From NCBI RefSeq assembly GCF_041146795.1, contig NC_135183.1:16744840-16808839 (forward strand): DNA of 64,000 nucleotides, given 5' to 3'. The notes under the pieces are model-generated. The model saw only the letters and a program-made list of their open reading frames with translations. It had not been told where the DNA came from and made no database searches. This document shows, piece by piece, positions 1 to 10,800 of this stretch. The stretch is from Maylandia zebra (taxonomy: Eukaryota > Chordata > Actinopteri > Cichliformes > Cichlidae). How positions within the stretch are numbered: the first letter of the stretch is position 1; each line of letters begins with the position of its first letter. The translations under genes were made by a program, and so were the position numbers.

Positions 1-162
1 GCAGACACCACCAGGTCTGTTAATGTGCTTTGAGCAGAGAGGTGATACCTGTTATTTCTGACTGGATTGGTTGAGCCAGCTCACACACAGAACGCCTGGA
101 TGTGCTAAAGTTCATTTACAGTGAAAGCTCTCAAATTAGCTTCCAGACTAGACCTGAATGAG

Positions 163-1834
163 CAGAGTTGGCAAAAGTACACACATTCTCTACAATACTA
201 CTGTTAAAAAAATACTCCAGTAAAAGTTGAATTTTTATTCAAGTAAAAGTAAAAAAAAAGTACCAGCTCTGAAATGTACTCAGAGAAAGAAAAAGTAGCT
301 CCTCAAAGAACATTTCCTCCACCTATTTTTATGCAGCATTGACATAACAATATTAGTCGATATGAATACAAACTTTATTTCAGTCTAAATTTTATTTCCA
401 ATAATTGTACTCAGCTTGAATCGGTTAAGTAGAACATGAACAGGAAGGAAAATAAAAACTCTTTTCTGGTGCCTGCATTGTAGAGGGTGACTTTACTTTT
501 AAACAACAAAATGAATGCAGTCAGGGGCTAGAGTGGATTCAGCAGGTGGGTGAACACTAAAATCAGTTTTAATTGCTCAGTGTTGGGGAAAAAATATCAT
601 AACTCACTATAATTTCTACTGAGAGCTCCAGTAAATTTTCTTAGTGTACAGGTTGTGATCAGCTGACCTGCTGCTCTTTGTGGATTTACACACCTGAATT
701 CAACCAGATGTGAGCAGATGTTTCATGAGTTGTCCTGGCTGATTTCCATACACTCACAGTACACTGTTTATGCTGTCTTTATATTAGACACTATAAAGTT
801 GGTATGAAGGTGGAATTCAGTGAATGAGTCTCAGCATCATAAGCTAAAATTCAAATGACTCTCTGCTACACTTCATGTAAAGTAAATCTGACCATGGAAC
901 CACAGCCACTGTGCACCAGTCACATACTGTTCTTTACTTTAAATCCATCACAGTACAGCAAACTAAGCTGTTTATCCTGCACTAACCTGCAGATGATTTT
1001 CATGCAGGCCTTAAATAACACAGTTAAGTCTACCTCAGTTTGTTTAGCATGTTTCACAATATGAAAAAACACAGTTGCACATGTACAGACCCAATATCTG
1101 ATTGGATAACATACTTGATGAGGACTTACGAGTAAGCTTTAAATGAGCCGTCCTTTTAAATCTAAGCTCTCTTCTTCGTTTCCTGTCCTTTCTTATCTTT
1201 CTCCATCTCTGAGTGTAGTTACCCCTCTTTCTTTTCTCTCCCTGTGAAATACAGAAGCTGGACCTTTAGCTAGCAACTGTGTGACAAACTGCACACAAAC
1301 AGTTCGTGTGTTTGCTGATGTTTGTTAAAGTGCTGCATTTCAAATTACCTAACACAAAATGTTACTCCCTTTATCCTCGCTCCTCTTCAGTAGCTAGCTA
1401 GATGCTGAAGTACTGTGAACACAACCTATGGACACCTGCAGTCGTTCTAGTGTTGTGTTAAAAAAATAAAAATTTAAAAACGTAATAAATGAATAAATAA
1501 ATCAAAACTCCGGCCCACTGTAACCCCTGACTACATCTCTTTTTATGCCACATCGCCTGGTGATTAATAAACGAATGGGATTTCCTTTTATGTGTTTCTG
1601 TTTAGGCTCAGATTGGTTTTAAGTTTGGAGGCTCGCAGTGACTGAAATAATGACTCCCCTCAAATCAGTTAAAGGAAAAGTAACGAGCCTGTCTGAAACA
1701 GTGACGAGTAGAAAGTTAAGATATTTGTTTAAACATGCAGGGAGTAAAAGTTAAAAACTAGTCAGAAAAAAAACCTACTTAAGTAAACTACAGATACAGT
1801 AACAAAGTATTTCGTTACTGTATCATCCAACAAG
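163..1834. mobile_element. degenerate hAT-like repeat (ends only)
   Basis: The two ends are rich in the AAGTAxAAGT words typical of a very common fish hAT-type repeat. The left end starts with GAGTTGGCAAAAGTAC and the right end finishes with GTTACTGTATCATCCAAC. The inverted match is weak (only about GTTGG at the tip) and I see no clear target duplication, so the boundaries are approximate. The 1.3 kb between the ends has no recognisable coding sequence. It lies in what should be the first intron of the minus-strand crebl2 gene. Confidence 0.4.
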
Positions 1835-2148
1835 TACGACTGACTTCTACTCACCAATCAGAACACTGGAAAACAGCGTCAGCAGTCCTGAAGTCCCTCA
1901 GACCTCGGTGTGAGGACAGCAGGAAGGTTTTTTTTTAATAATATCTGACAGCTGATGAATATCAGCATTAAATAAATAAACTTCTTGTGAGCTGCAGACA
2001 GTTTACAGCAGGTTTGTTGTTCTATAAATAATAATTTCTTATCCTTCCTGAAATAAACATGTTTACGGCACGGGGAGCTAACGTAACCTCGGTTAGCACA
2101 CAGGATACACAGCTGTAATCTAGCCCATTAAAGTGATTCCTTCTTTAA

Positions 2149-2419
2149 CCTCCTAAGACCCGAACTCTTCCACTGCATGCATTTTTAATTTCTCTTTGAT
2201 ATTTGGGTATATTGGGGCCCGATGAATGTAAAAACAATTTTTGTTTTTAAGAAAAATGAGAGCCATATATGAGCATAGTCGTTTAAAATTTTGATAGACC
2301 AGTAGCAGTATAATGTCCTTGTAAGTGGATATCAGGCCCTTGTAGAGCAAAATTCAGTATTTTGGTCTAAATAACCCAAAATGTGATGTTCACATATGTG
2401 GACGGCAGGTCATAGGAGG
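2149..2419. mobile_element. piggyBac-type MITE with TTAA target duplication
   Basis: The 271 bp element begins CCTCCTAAGACC and ends GGTCATAGGAGG, which are inverted repeats of each other with one mismatch. It is flanked on both sides by TTAA (2145-2148 and 2420-2423), the target duplication typical of piggyBac transposons. It has no coding capacity and is a non-autonomous copy, sitting in crebl2 intron 1 about 110 bp from the first coding exon. Confidence 0.8.
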
Positions 2420-2533
2420 TTAACGACACTATCGACACTGACAAAGGTGAAGTGACCAGACGTTGACTAGTTAAAGCTACTAATTAGTACCCCGCAGTTT
2501 CCTTTAGCCGTTAGCAGTCCTTAGCTAGCTCAC

Positions 2534-2548
2534 CTTGTTGTCTTCCAT
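2534..2548 (-). CDS. crebl2: crebl2 first coding exon (partial gene)
   Basis: On the minus strand an ATG in good context (A at -3, G at +4) opens a five-codon exon, M-E-D-N-K, followed directly by the strong donor GTGAGC. Human CREBL2, a small bZIP protein related to CREB, starts M-D-D-S-K, so length and residue pattern fit. CREBL2 is the known head-to-head neighbour of DUSP16, the next gene here, and the orientation agrees. No further coding exon (bZIP basic region and leucine zipper) is visible between position 1 and 2533, so intron 1 is at least 2.5 kb and the rest of the gene is outside the window. The identification rests on five residues plus synteny and is therefore an inference, although a well supported one. 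Confidence 0.7.
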
Positions 2549-2741
2549 GTTGCTAACGCGCAGGCTGCCGTTAGGTCCGCTCAGAGATCACACTGTGTTC
2601 CCGGAAGTCTGGACGGAACGAACCGGCTCGGTATCATCAGCGAGGGCTCCAGAAGCAGCTCATCAATCAGTCTGATCACCGATCAGTCTGACAGCTCCCT
2701 GCTTTGTTTACATCTGCTGACGTCTACGCGTTTACGTCACT
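2549..2741 (-). promoter_or_regulatory. crebl2: crebl2 promoter and 5' UTR, CpG-rich
   Basis: This GC- and CpG-rich stretch lies immediately upstream of the five-codon exon. It holds an ETS-type site (CCGGAAGT, about 2602) and two CRE-like sites on the plus strand: TGACGTC at 2718-2724 and ACGTCA at 2734-2739. A pure T tract follows. The transcription start cannot be placed from sequence alone. Confidence 0.5.
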
Positions 2742-4600
2742 TTTTTTTTTTACAACCAAAACTTTATTAAATAAAATAATGGAACAAAGACAGCTACCAC
2801 TAAACCGGAAATAGTGAGATGGTAAAATAAATAAATAACGTCAAACCCGAGTAAATAGTCAGATAAAAACTAATTCTATTCTTAACAAGTATATTAAAAT
2901 ATATCTGACACACTCAAACGTTTAATGTTCAGAAGCAAAATATTAACAATTCGAAAATCTGTAAGTTAGCAGTAACAAATTATATTTATATGTAATAAAT
3001 AAGCTCCAGCTTTAGTTTAATATATTGAATGTATTTATACCATTTTATATGTTTAATGTGCATAAACAGTATATCTACTTAAACCCTAGTGTAATCAAAT
3101 AAGTTACCACGCCTTGTGATATCGCCTTTAAAAAGCTTGTTCATTTTACTCTGGTGAAGAAATGAATTGTTGTGATATCGTCTTCATGATTTGCAGTAGA
3201 GCACAGAGCAGGTCTTGAAAAGTGCGTTCTCTAACTACACGATAAAACTCTGGGTTTCCCAAAATGAGGGAACAATAAAACTTACAATAAAACCTGTTCC
3301 CTTTTCCTTTCCCAACCCTCCTCTGACCAGAAATTCTCACTTTTCACAATGACGGTCTGAATTTGGACGCTCAGTTAAAGTTTCAGTCTGAGATCACGCC
3401 ATGTGAATGGGTGAAGTTGTTTTTTAGAATCTCATAATTTGGATCTTAAAAGTAAAACGCTTTAATGTCTCTCTGATGAGTTTTGCCTCTAAAATTTAAA
3501 AAGTCTCCTCAGTAAATTAAATATCAAACTTTAGAATCTGAGGCTGAAAGTTCACAGTTAAGAGGTGAAAGTTCACACTATTTACCCAAATGCTTTAAGA
3601 AGTTGATACTACAGATATATTTTTCAACCTTTGATGTTTTAAATAAAGTTTTTCACCTGCATTCTGCCGTCATCTGGTGTAAAGAAAACAGAATAATATG
3701 AAGAAGGTTTGTAAGGGTCGCTGTTGTCACAGAGAACAGACGGTCAGTGTGTGCAGGACAGAAACTGATGAAGAGTCTGAGCTCATCTTTACTGCTCAGT
3801 CTTCAGTATACACCAATTCACCGTTGGATATAAATGCACATATATTTTATTATTTTACTTAAAGTCTTTAAAGAGCCATAACTTATAACCATAACCACCT
3901 CTCCTCTTCCACAATCATCTCATCATCACATTCAGAGGGTTAGAATTCATTCATTCATTCATTCAATTATTTATATTAAGAAAACACATCCTGCTGTCCC
4001 TGAGAGTGGATTCTATGATGACATCTCCTCACAGGCCAAAGGGTCAAATGTATGTTAATCTACCCATGACCTGCTGACTAATCCTGTTACATCAGCTGCT
4101 GGAAATTTAGAGGAAATGAAGATTATGTTGTGGAAGAAGGTTATACAAATATCAGAGCTTCTGTTCTGAGTTTACTTCCTCAGGAAGCTTTAGTGGGATT
4201 AGCACAAAGAGACATGGAGAGCAATCATGGTGGATCCTGCTGAGACTGTTCAGGTGAAGTATGAAGTCATCAGGCTACTGTTACACACACTTTGTTCATT
4301 CCTCTGATGTCACTGACAGTAGATGTTATTTTAAAGATCATGCCCAGTTCTGTCATGATACGTGTGAACACGTGTGAAGAGAGCCAGAGATTAATAACTT
4401 AACAATAACTAATGATTAAATGCAGAGAGGTGTATAAGCACATAGTGTGTGAAGAAGAAACACTCAGTGAATCATAGTGTAGCACCCAACCCATGTAGCT
4501 AGTATTCAAATTAGATCAAAGGGGTGTTGTAGCACTGAGTAGGGCCGTGGGTTCTTTAATTTAGTGGCTTGCCCTACTAACCTGTAATGCTGATGTACCA
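2742..4600. other. intergenic, nothing recognised
   Basis: AT-rich intergenic DNA upstream of crebl2. I see no exon, RNA gene or repeat with clear ends. Short open frames are not supported by codon pattern or homology. There is a short ATTC run near 3948-3965. Confidence 0.5.
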
Positions 4601-4639
4601 GATAACACTTCAGAAAGTGCAAACTGTCAGTAATGCCTG

Positions 4640-5115
4640 GGGTTGCTGTCGGTGAGGCAGCTCTCTATGCTCCTCTTGTAGGCCTCCTTGCCATGTTTGA
4701 TGCCCCTGCTATGTTGGCTCATGCAGTGCTGTACAGGGAACTATCCCTGTTCTGATTAGAGCCTGTACTCCACTTGTCAACCAAGGTTTTCCGTTAGGAA
4801 CAACCCAGATGGTTTTAGTCACTGTCACAGTCTCTACGAAGCACTTAATGTAGAAAAGGACTGACTGATGATAAGCCAATATTGGAGAATTCTGCTCTCC
4901 CTTTCTAGTCCCTGTCAGTACTCTTGCTGCATTTTGTATTAACTGAAGGCTTTTCATCAAACTTTTAGGACATCCTGATAATAACGAATTACAGTAGTTC
5001 ATCCTAGAAGTAATAAATGCATGAACTAGTTTTTTCAGCGTCACTCTGACACAGGATATTTCTAATTTTAGAGATATTTCAGAAATGGAAGACACAAAAC
5101 AAGACACAAGAAGAC
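4640..5115 (-). pseudogene. LINE ORF2 fragment, broken
   Basis: Read on the minus strand, two LINE-like segments are recognisable. One contains [17 protein letters not shown] followed by [16 protein letters not shown], a pattern from the post-RT region of many fish LINE ORF2 proteins. The other contains [13 protein letters not shown], similar to a LINE endonuclease-RT linker. They are joined out of the normal order with intervening stops, so this is a dead composite remnant. It abuts the truncated Penelope-like element at 5164. Confidence 0.5.
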
Positions 5116-5163
5116 ACAGGCTTACATATTTGTTTAATTAGTGCATTAAAGGACATATCCTGG

Positions 5164-6375
5164 TCAAAAATGATTCCAAGATTCAAATGTCCAGCTGGGA
5201 TAACCACATTTACTCAGAGCCTTCTTGATATGTTCTTCTGCTTCCCTGGGCCCTGTGTCTGTAGGGATGCTGTTCACTCTGTGTTGTAGTGTCCTAATGA
5301 CACCCAGTTTGTGCTCCAGTGGATAATGAGAGTCAAACCTTAAATACTGATCTGATTTACGGTATACATCGACTTTTAAATGTCCCCCATTATTGATGGA
5401 AATCTCACAGTCTAAGAAGGCTAACCTGCTACTTTTCATATTCTCCCCAGTGAATTTGATGTCTTGGTCCATTGAGTTAATGTGACCACTGAATCGTGGT
5501 ATGTCCTGAGATTTAATTTTCACCCAGGTTTCAGCCACATACCTGAACTAATGACTTGGGGGTGTTCCAGGGTAGCATAACAGAGCCATCTTTTCCACTT
5601 CTTCCATGCACAAGTTGGCCACAATGGGTGAAACTGAGGAACCTCAGTTAGCACTGGAACCCTAGGTAGTACTGACCCTTGTATGTGAAATAGGTGGAAT
5701 GAAGACAGTTCCAAAAGCAAACACACTTGGTCTATGCTGAAGAGTGGTCCTGTTGCTGAGGTTGGGGTCATCCTGTAACCTCTTACGAACTACCTTCAAT
5801 GCTTCCGTGACTGGGATGCAAGTGAAGAGAGATGTAACATCGTACGAGACCATGGTTTCATCTGCCTCCATAATGACGTCTCTCACCTTCTCAACAAAAT
5901 CTAAGGTGTTCTGGATGTGGTGTTCAGAGCTGCCTACCAACAGGTTGAGCATCAAAGCCAGAAACTTTGAGATGTTATAGGTGATCGAGTTGATCATACA
6001 GACAAGTGATCTTAAAGGTACACCCCTAGAAATAGCCTGTGGTATGCGGTCCGGTCAGTAGCGTTATCTTGTTCTACCTGCTCCAGAAAATCTATCACCC
6101 TGTTCCTGTAGTCACTTCCTGGGTCTTGTTTCTGGGCTCATGAGTATTTTTGTCACTGAACAAATTTTCTCATGATAGTCTATATGGTTTAGCAAAACTG
6201 TGCACCTACCCTTGTCTGGCAGAAGGATGATAATGTTGTCATTACTAACTGATGTAAGTGCCTTCCTCCTTCATGCTGATGTTGGATGCTGGGGGCTTTG
6301 CATTGCTGAGACATGCAGAAACTTTTGTCTGCAGCTGCTCTGCTTCTATGTCTGCAATGTTGTTGTTTCAAATTT
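5164..6375 (-). mobile_element. Penelope-like retroelement, RT fragment (dead)
   Basis: Minus-strand translation in shifting frames gives successive Penelope-like (Poseidon/Neptune type) reverse transcriptase blocks. In order these are DNIIILLPDKGRCTVLLN (near 6240-6190), VSYDVTSLFTCIPVTEAL (near 5860-5800), then RYVAETWVKI and RLAFLDCEISI, and a tail with VYRKSDQYLRFDSHYPLEHK. The catalytic motif C, normally YVDD, reads YVAE. There are also stops and frameshifts, and the C-terminal GIY-YIG endonuclease is missing, cut off near 5164 by LINE sequence. An L2-like LINE on the opposite strand interrupts the upstream end near 6380. The element is inactive. Confidence 0.82.
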
Positions 6376-6394
6376 CTCTTTCTGTGGCTGTGAT

Positions 6395-7895
6395 CAGTTC
6401 AACTAGTGGGATTTGCTTCGAGAAGCTGGTCAGGGACTTCGTTTGCTCTTCACTACCCGACTCACTGGACCCTCTACAATTTGCATACTGCCACAACAGG
6501 TCCACTGATGACGCCATAGCCCTGACACTACACACTGCCCTGTCACACCTGGAGAAGAGAGACACGTATGTGAGAATGCTGTTTGTAGATTACAGCTCAG
6601 CATTCAACACCATCGTTCCCTCGAAGCTGGACAGGAAACTGCAGGATCTAGGACTGAGTAGCTCCCTCTGCAGCTGAATCCTTAGCTTCCTGTCTGACAG
6701 ACGCCAAGTGGTCAGACTGGGCAGCATCACCTCATCCTAATGAACACTGGTGCTCCACAGGGGTGTGTACTGAGCCCTCTCCTGTACTCACTCTACATCG
6801 ACTGCACGGCCACTAACAACTCCAACGTCATTGTGAAGTTTGTGGACGACACTACAGTGGTGGGTTTTATCACCAACGGTGATGAGACGGCCTACAGGGA
6901 GGAGGTCAGCGCCCTGACCTACTGGTGTTAAGACAACCATCTCACCCTCAACGTCGCAAAGACAAAGGAGCTGATAGTGGACTTCCAGAGGTGCAGAGAA
7001 GTACACACCCCCAGCACCATCAACGGCGCTGCTGTGGAGAGAGTGAGCAGCTTCCGGTTCCTTGGTGTACATCTAGCTGAGGATCTTACGTGGTCAGGAC
7101 ACATAAACAAAACAGTGAAGAAGGTGCAGCAGCGCCTCTTCTTTCTCAGGAGACTGGAAAGATTTGGCATGCATCCTCAGGACCTTCTACCGCTGTGCCA
7201 TTGAGAGTATCCTCACTGGATGCATCACCACCTGGTATAGCAACAGCACCGCTTACAACCGCAAAGCTCTCCAGAGAGTAGTGCAATGTTCTGAACGGAT
7301 AATTGGAGGTGAGCTTCCCTCCCTCCAAGACATCTACAGGAAGCGGTGCCTGAGGAAAGCGGGGAGGATCATCAAGGACTCCAGTCACCCCAGCCATAAA
7401 CTGTTCAGACTACTTCCATCAGGAAGGAGGTTCTGCAGTATCCGGTCCAGTACCAGCAGACTGAGAGACAGCTTCTTCCATCAGGCCATCAGACTGCTGA
7501 ACACTTCATAGACACCTCAGCTTCACTACTGGAACTTCAACATTATGCACTCCACACTGTATATAAATGCCACTGTTTTGCACATGTCCAACTACCAACC
7601 TCTGTATATTTTATTTTATTGTTTACTCTATTTAATTTGTAAAATATGTATACACACACACACACACGTAGAAAAACATATTTAGTATACACATCCAGTA
7701 ATGCATACATTCTTATATTGTACATATATTTATTACTCTCAGATTTAGCCATTCTTATATTTTGCTTGTTTTATGTTATTGTATTGTTGCACAACTCTGT
7801 TGCTTGTGAAACTCGCACACAAGAATTTCATTCGCATGTACTGTACCAGTGTACCTGCACTTGTGACGTGACAATAAAAGTGATTTGATTCGATT
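6395..7895 (+). mobile_element. L2-like LINE, 5'-truncated and broken
   Basis: Plus-strand non-LTR reverse transcriptase sequence. The blocks [16 protein letters not shown] (near 6590), TGAPQGCVLSPLLYSLY (near 6745) and KFVDDTTVVGFI (near 6838, catalytic DD retained) are followed by a post-RT region ending LRDSFFHQAIRLLNTS at 7511. Stop codons (near 6674, 6737 and 6929) and a frameshift near 7195 break the frame. The 3' end at about 7865-7895 (GACAATAAAAGTGATTTGAT, then GATTCGATTTG) is the usual L2-type tail. The 5' end is missing, as is common for this class. It is inserted beside or inside the older Penelope-like copy. Confidence 0.82.
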
Positions 7896-9150
7896 TGTCT
7901 CTGCATCACAGATACCACCATGACTGTCACATTCACTTGCCGTTCCTCCTCAGGTGTGGCTGTTATCTTGACTGTACCTGTACTACATTAGAGCTACGAT
8001 CAAACCTCTTCATGCAGTGTGATTCTAACTGGTTGCTATGGTTATACCTCTGACCTCTGTACCTCCTGCGGTACCATTAGAGAAAGTGATGTAGTGAAAC
8101 ACTGTGTCAGAATAAAAGACATAACACTGATATTATTTTTCAGGCTTACCGTTTAGAGCAGCTGCGAGGCAGAACATGTGAGCCCATCACTACTCTCTGT
8201 GCTCGTTGATCAGATCCTAATCTCTGGTCTGCTTCAGCAATCAGCTTCTCTCTGAATCGAACTGAGCTGCCAATCTTCTCACAGCTTGTTCACGCGTGTT
8301 TTAGCGTTCGTTACTTTAGATTTATGGTCTGCATCATAACTACAATGTAGCCACAAACTCCCCTAATTCCACACTCTAACCTAACCTGCACCTCTAAAAA
8401 AAGTACCTGTACATCAGGTTGATGCAGCTGCTGTGATTGGTCTGTTGAACACCGTTGATTCTTCCTGTGCATTTCCAGCTACTTTTTCAGCAGCCAGAAA
8501 TTCTTTTAATTATTTATATTTTAAACCTGTTGGCGTGAGATGAACCAAAGATGAAAGTCTTTACTGTGAGAAGAAACAAGCGTGCTCAGAGCATCTGAAA
8601 GCAGGCATGAGATGACAACCGTCTGTCTGATGCCTTCATCAGTGAGAGTTAGCCATGCGTCCTAATTGCTCCAGTATGAGAGAGCTTTCAGTTTTCTTCT
8701 GCTTGTGTCGCTTACATTGTCATCTCTGTGCTCGGCATCCCAAGACAACTAGCTGATTCAGAAACATTACACAATCAGCAAGGTTACACAAACACACAAA
8801 AATATCCCATCCACCACAATCTGACATTTTACCAGCATGCTGGTAGTATTTTCAGTGCTCCAAGTACACAGGTTCCAGATTAATGCTTTCACTGTTTTTC
8901 CAACACTTTGAGTGCAGCAGAGCACATGAAAGTCTCAAGCCTGAAAAACACTATCAGGCTCCGTTAGATCAGGTTTACACTGCATTCGTCACGAGAGCAG
9001 GACTGTTATTCTGTGAGTAGCACCTGTGTGATTGATCAAAGTCTGAATGAACTGTTTCTGTGACGGAGAGGAGCAAAACTGCGTCCGTGTTTGATCTGTG
9101 TTCCTCACAAAGTGCATTCTGGGTAAACTTTCAGGCTCATATGAGTGAGT
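7896..9150. other. intergenic, nothing recognised
   Basis: Unique-looking intergenic sequence between the retroelement nest and the dusp16 promoter region. I see no exon signals or RNA gene. The first 100 bases could be the far side of the interrupted Penelope-like copy, but this is not provable by eye. Confidence 0.4.
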
Positions 9151-9187
9151 AGACACCTATAGCCTACTCAGTAGGCTATAGGTGTCT
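9151..9187. repeat. perfect short palindrome (17 bp stem, 3 nt loop)
   Basis: AGACACCTATAGCCTAC at 9151-9167 is followed by TCA and then its exact reverse complement at 9171-9187. There are no mismatches in the 17 bp stem. Confidence 0.95.
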
Positions 9188-9264
9188 GCGGGGAACAGGT
9201 GAGAACAGATGGAAGGTCTTCTTTCATCTGAAACCAGGATCATCTTCTGCTGTGACTTACACTT

Positions 9265-9462
9265 TGCAGTATATTGTACAGTGAACTTGTCTGTCTATTT
9301 CACAGTATAATTTGCAGTATATACAGTATATTTCGCAGTATATACAGTATATTTCGCAATATATTGTACAGTATATCTTGCAATATATTTGGCAGTATAA
9401 TTTACAGTATAACTTGCAGTATATTTCGCAATATAATTTGCAGTATATACACTATATTTTGC
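9265..9462. repeat. AT-rich minisatellite (CAGTATATTTYGC-like units)
   Basis: About a dozen degenerate copies of a roughly 12-16 bp unit combining CAGTATA with TTTCGCA, TTTGCA or ACTTGCA. The array ends just before the CpG-rich putative first exon of dusp16. The open frames with repeated Tyr-Ile-Ser/Gln across it are by-products of the repeat. Confidence 0.85.
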
Positions 9463-9763
9463 AGGACACAGCACTCTCGGGCTTTTCCAGAGGCAGTACT
9501 TTGCGCGTGCGCACTGCATCGCTGCCTGCGCCTTTAAGAGCCCGTTGCGCCGAGCCGAGCAGCTCTGACGATGACGCCATGCTGTTATTTTTATCGCGGT
9601 GACCTCATCGTTCTATGGCAGCACCAGGACTTCACCGAGTCCCTCCGCCGCTTCTGCTCTCCTCTGCGACCCGTCCTCTCCGGTACACCAGGCGGACTCC
9701 CCCGGTTTGTCCAGCCGGGTCGGAGGAGCTGCTGTCCGGACTCTGACGTCGAGTTTTCAGACG
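9463..9763 (+). promoter_or_regulatory. dusp16: dusp16 CpG-rich promoter and putative non-coding exon 1
   Basis: A CpG-rich block (about 9463-9960) appears abruptly after AT-rich sequence and contains the donor ACG^GTGAGT with the exon end at 9763. CRE-like motifs are present (TGACGCCA near 9570 and TGACGTC at 9744-9750). The position upstream of dusp16, in divergent orientation to crebl2, matches a 5' non-coding exon of DUSP16. The transcription start and the splice to the acceptor at 16928 are inferred; no transcript evidence is available. Confidence 0.5.
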
Positions 9764-10079
9764 GTGAGTTCACCAAAATTTCTGGTTCAAGAGTGACCGA
9801 GCGGCGGCTGAAGTTCCGTTACCGGGCCTAAAGTTAAAGTTCGCTCCGTGTGTCAGCCCGGGCTAACCCCGCGTCTGAGGGGAACTTAGCGGGAAAACGT
9901 CGCTGTTCGTCGGTTTCTTTTTAGGTGAGCCGGAGTGGCGGTCAGAACGCGGAGACACACCGATAAAATGTGAGAGAGCAGCGGGCTGAGAGAGTTATAA
10001 AACGGCCAACGTAACATCCGAAATGTCGCCCACACCGCCCGAAGCTCCCAGAACCAGCGAGGAGCCTCCAACAGCAGCC

Positions 10080-10800
10080 AGGCCTCCCTTAAATCAAACT
10101 CACACTACAACAGCACAGGTTAGCTCGTATTAGACCGTCTGTGACTGCGCTAAAATATACCGAAACTGCCTTAAAATAAAGACAGAACAATATTTGTGGG
10201 TAGTAATGTCCTTTTAAATAATAGTAAATTTACTTATTTGTTTAAATTACCCTTAAACTCTGCTGACACCACTCATATTAGCTCATATTACAGTTCCAGT
10301 GCCTGTAAGTTCCCTTAAATATGCCAGGACTTCCTTAAAATGAAAACTAGCGTTATGTATGTGTATTAACATCCTTATAAATAATAACTAACTCAGTCTA
10401 TGCAGGCAGATATCCATTTATTACCGCAGAAACTCTTTATCTGCTCATCTCAATTTCATTTTGACCAGTCTTCCTTAAACATGGTGAAACTTCCTCAAAG
10501 GTAAAGTATGAGCATTAATCTCCTCGTGATTCACTCAGATAACCCTGAACACCACCGATGACAGAGCTGTAAACATTAAGCTCTCCTTAAATCTGCCCAA
10601 ACCTCCTAAAATAAAAGATAAAGCCTATTTGTTTATATTAATGTCTGATAAATGAAGCACCCTTCAGACTCTCAGATAACCTTTAAACTGCTGAGCATGC
10701 TTTTAACAGCACACACTAGACTTCCCTTACTAAATGTCCTTAAAGTTAAAGGTACATTTATTTTAAATATAAATAATATATTTAATGGAAATGTTCCATT
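10080..10800. repeat. degenerate tandem array in dusp16 intron 1
   Basis: A motif resembling CCTTAAA(T)..CCaaaCTTCCTTAAAATAAAGA, followed by TATTAATGTCCTTATAAATAAT, recurs at about 10165, 10310, 10470, 10585 and 10720 with spacings of about 110-165 bp. The copies are strongly diverged. No terminal inverted repeats or coding sequence were seen. Confidence 0.5.

Noticed and set aside
9274..9602. Overlapping open frames with Tyr-Ile-Gln/Ser repeats
   Set aside because: Produced by the minisatellite at 9265-9462, not a protein.
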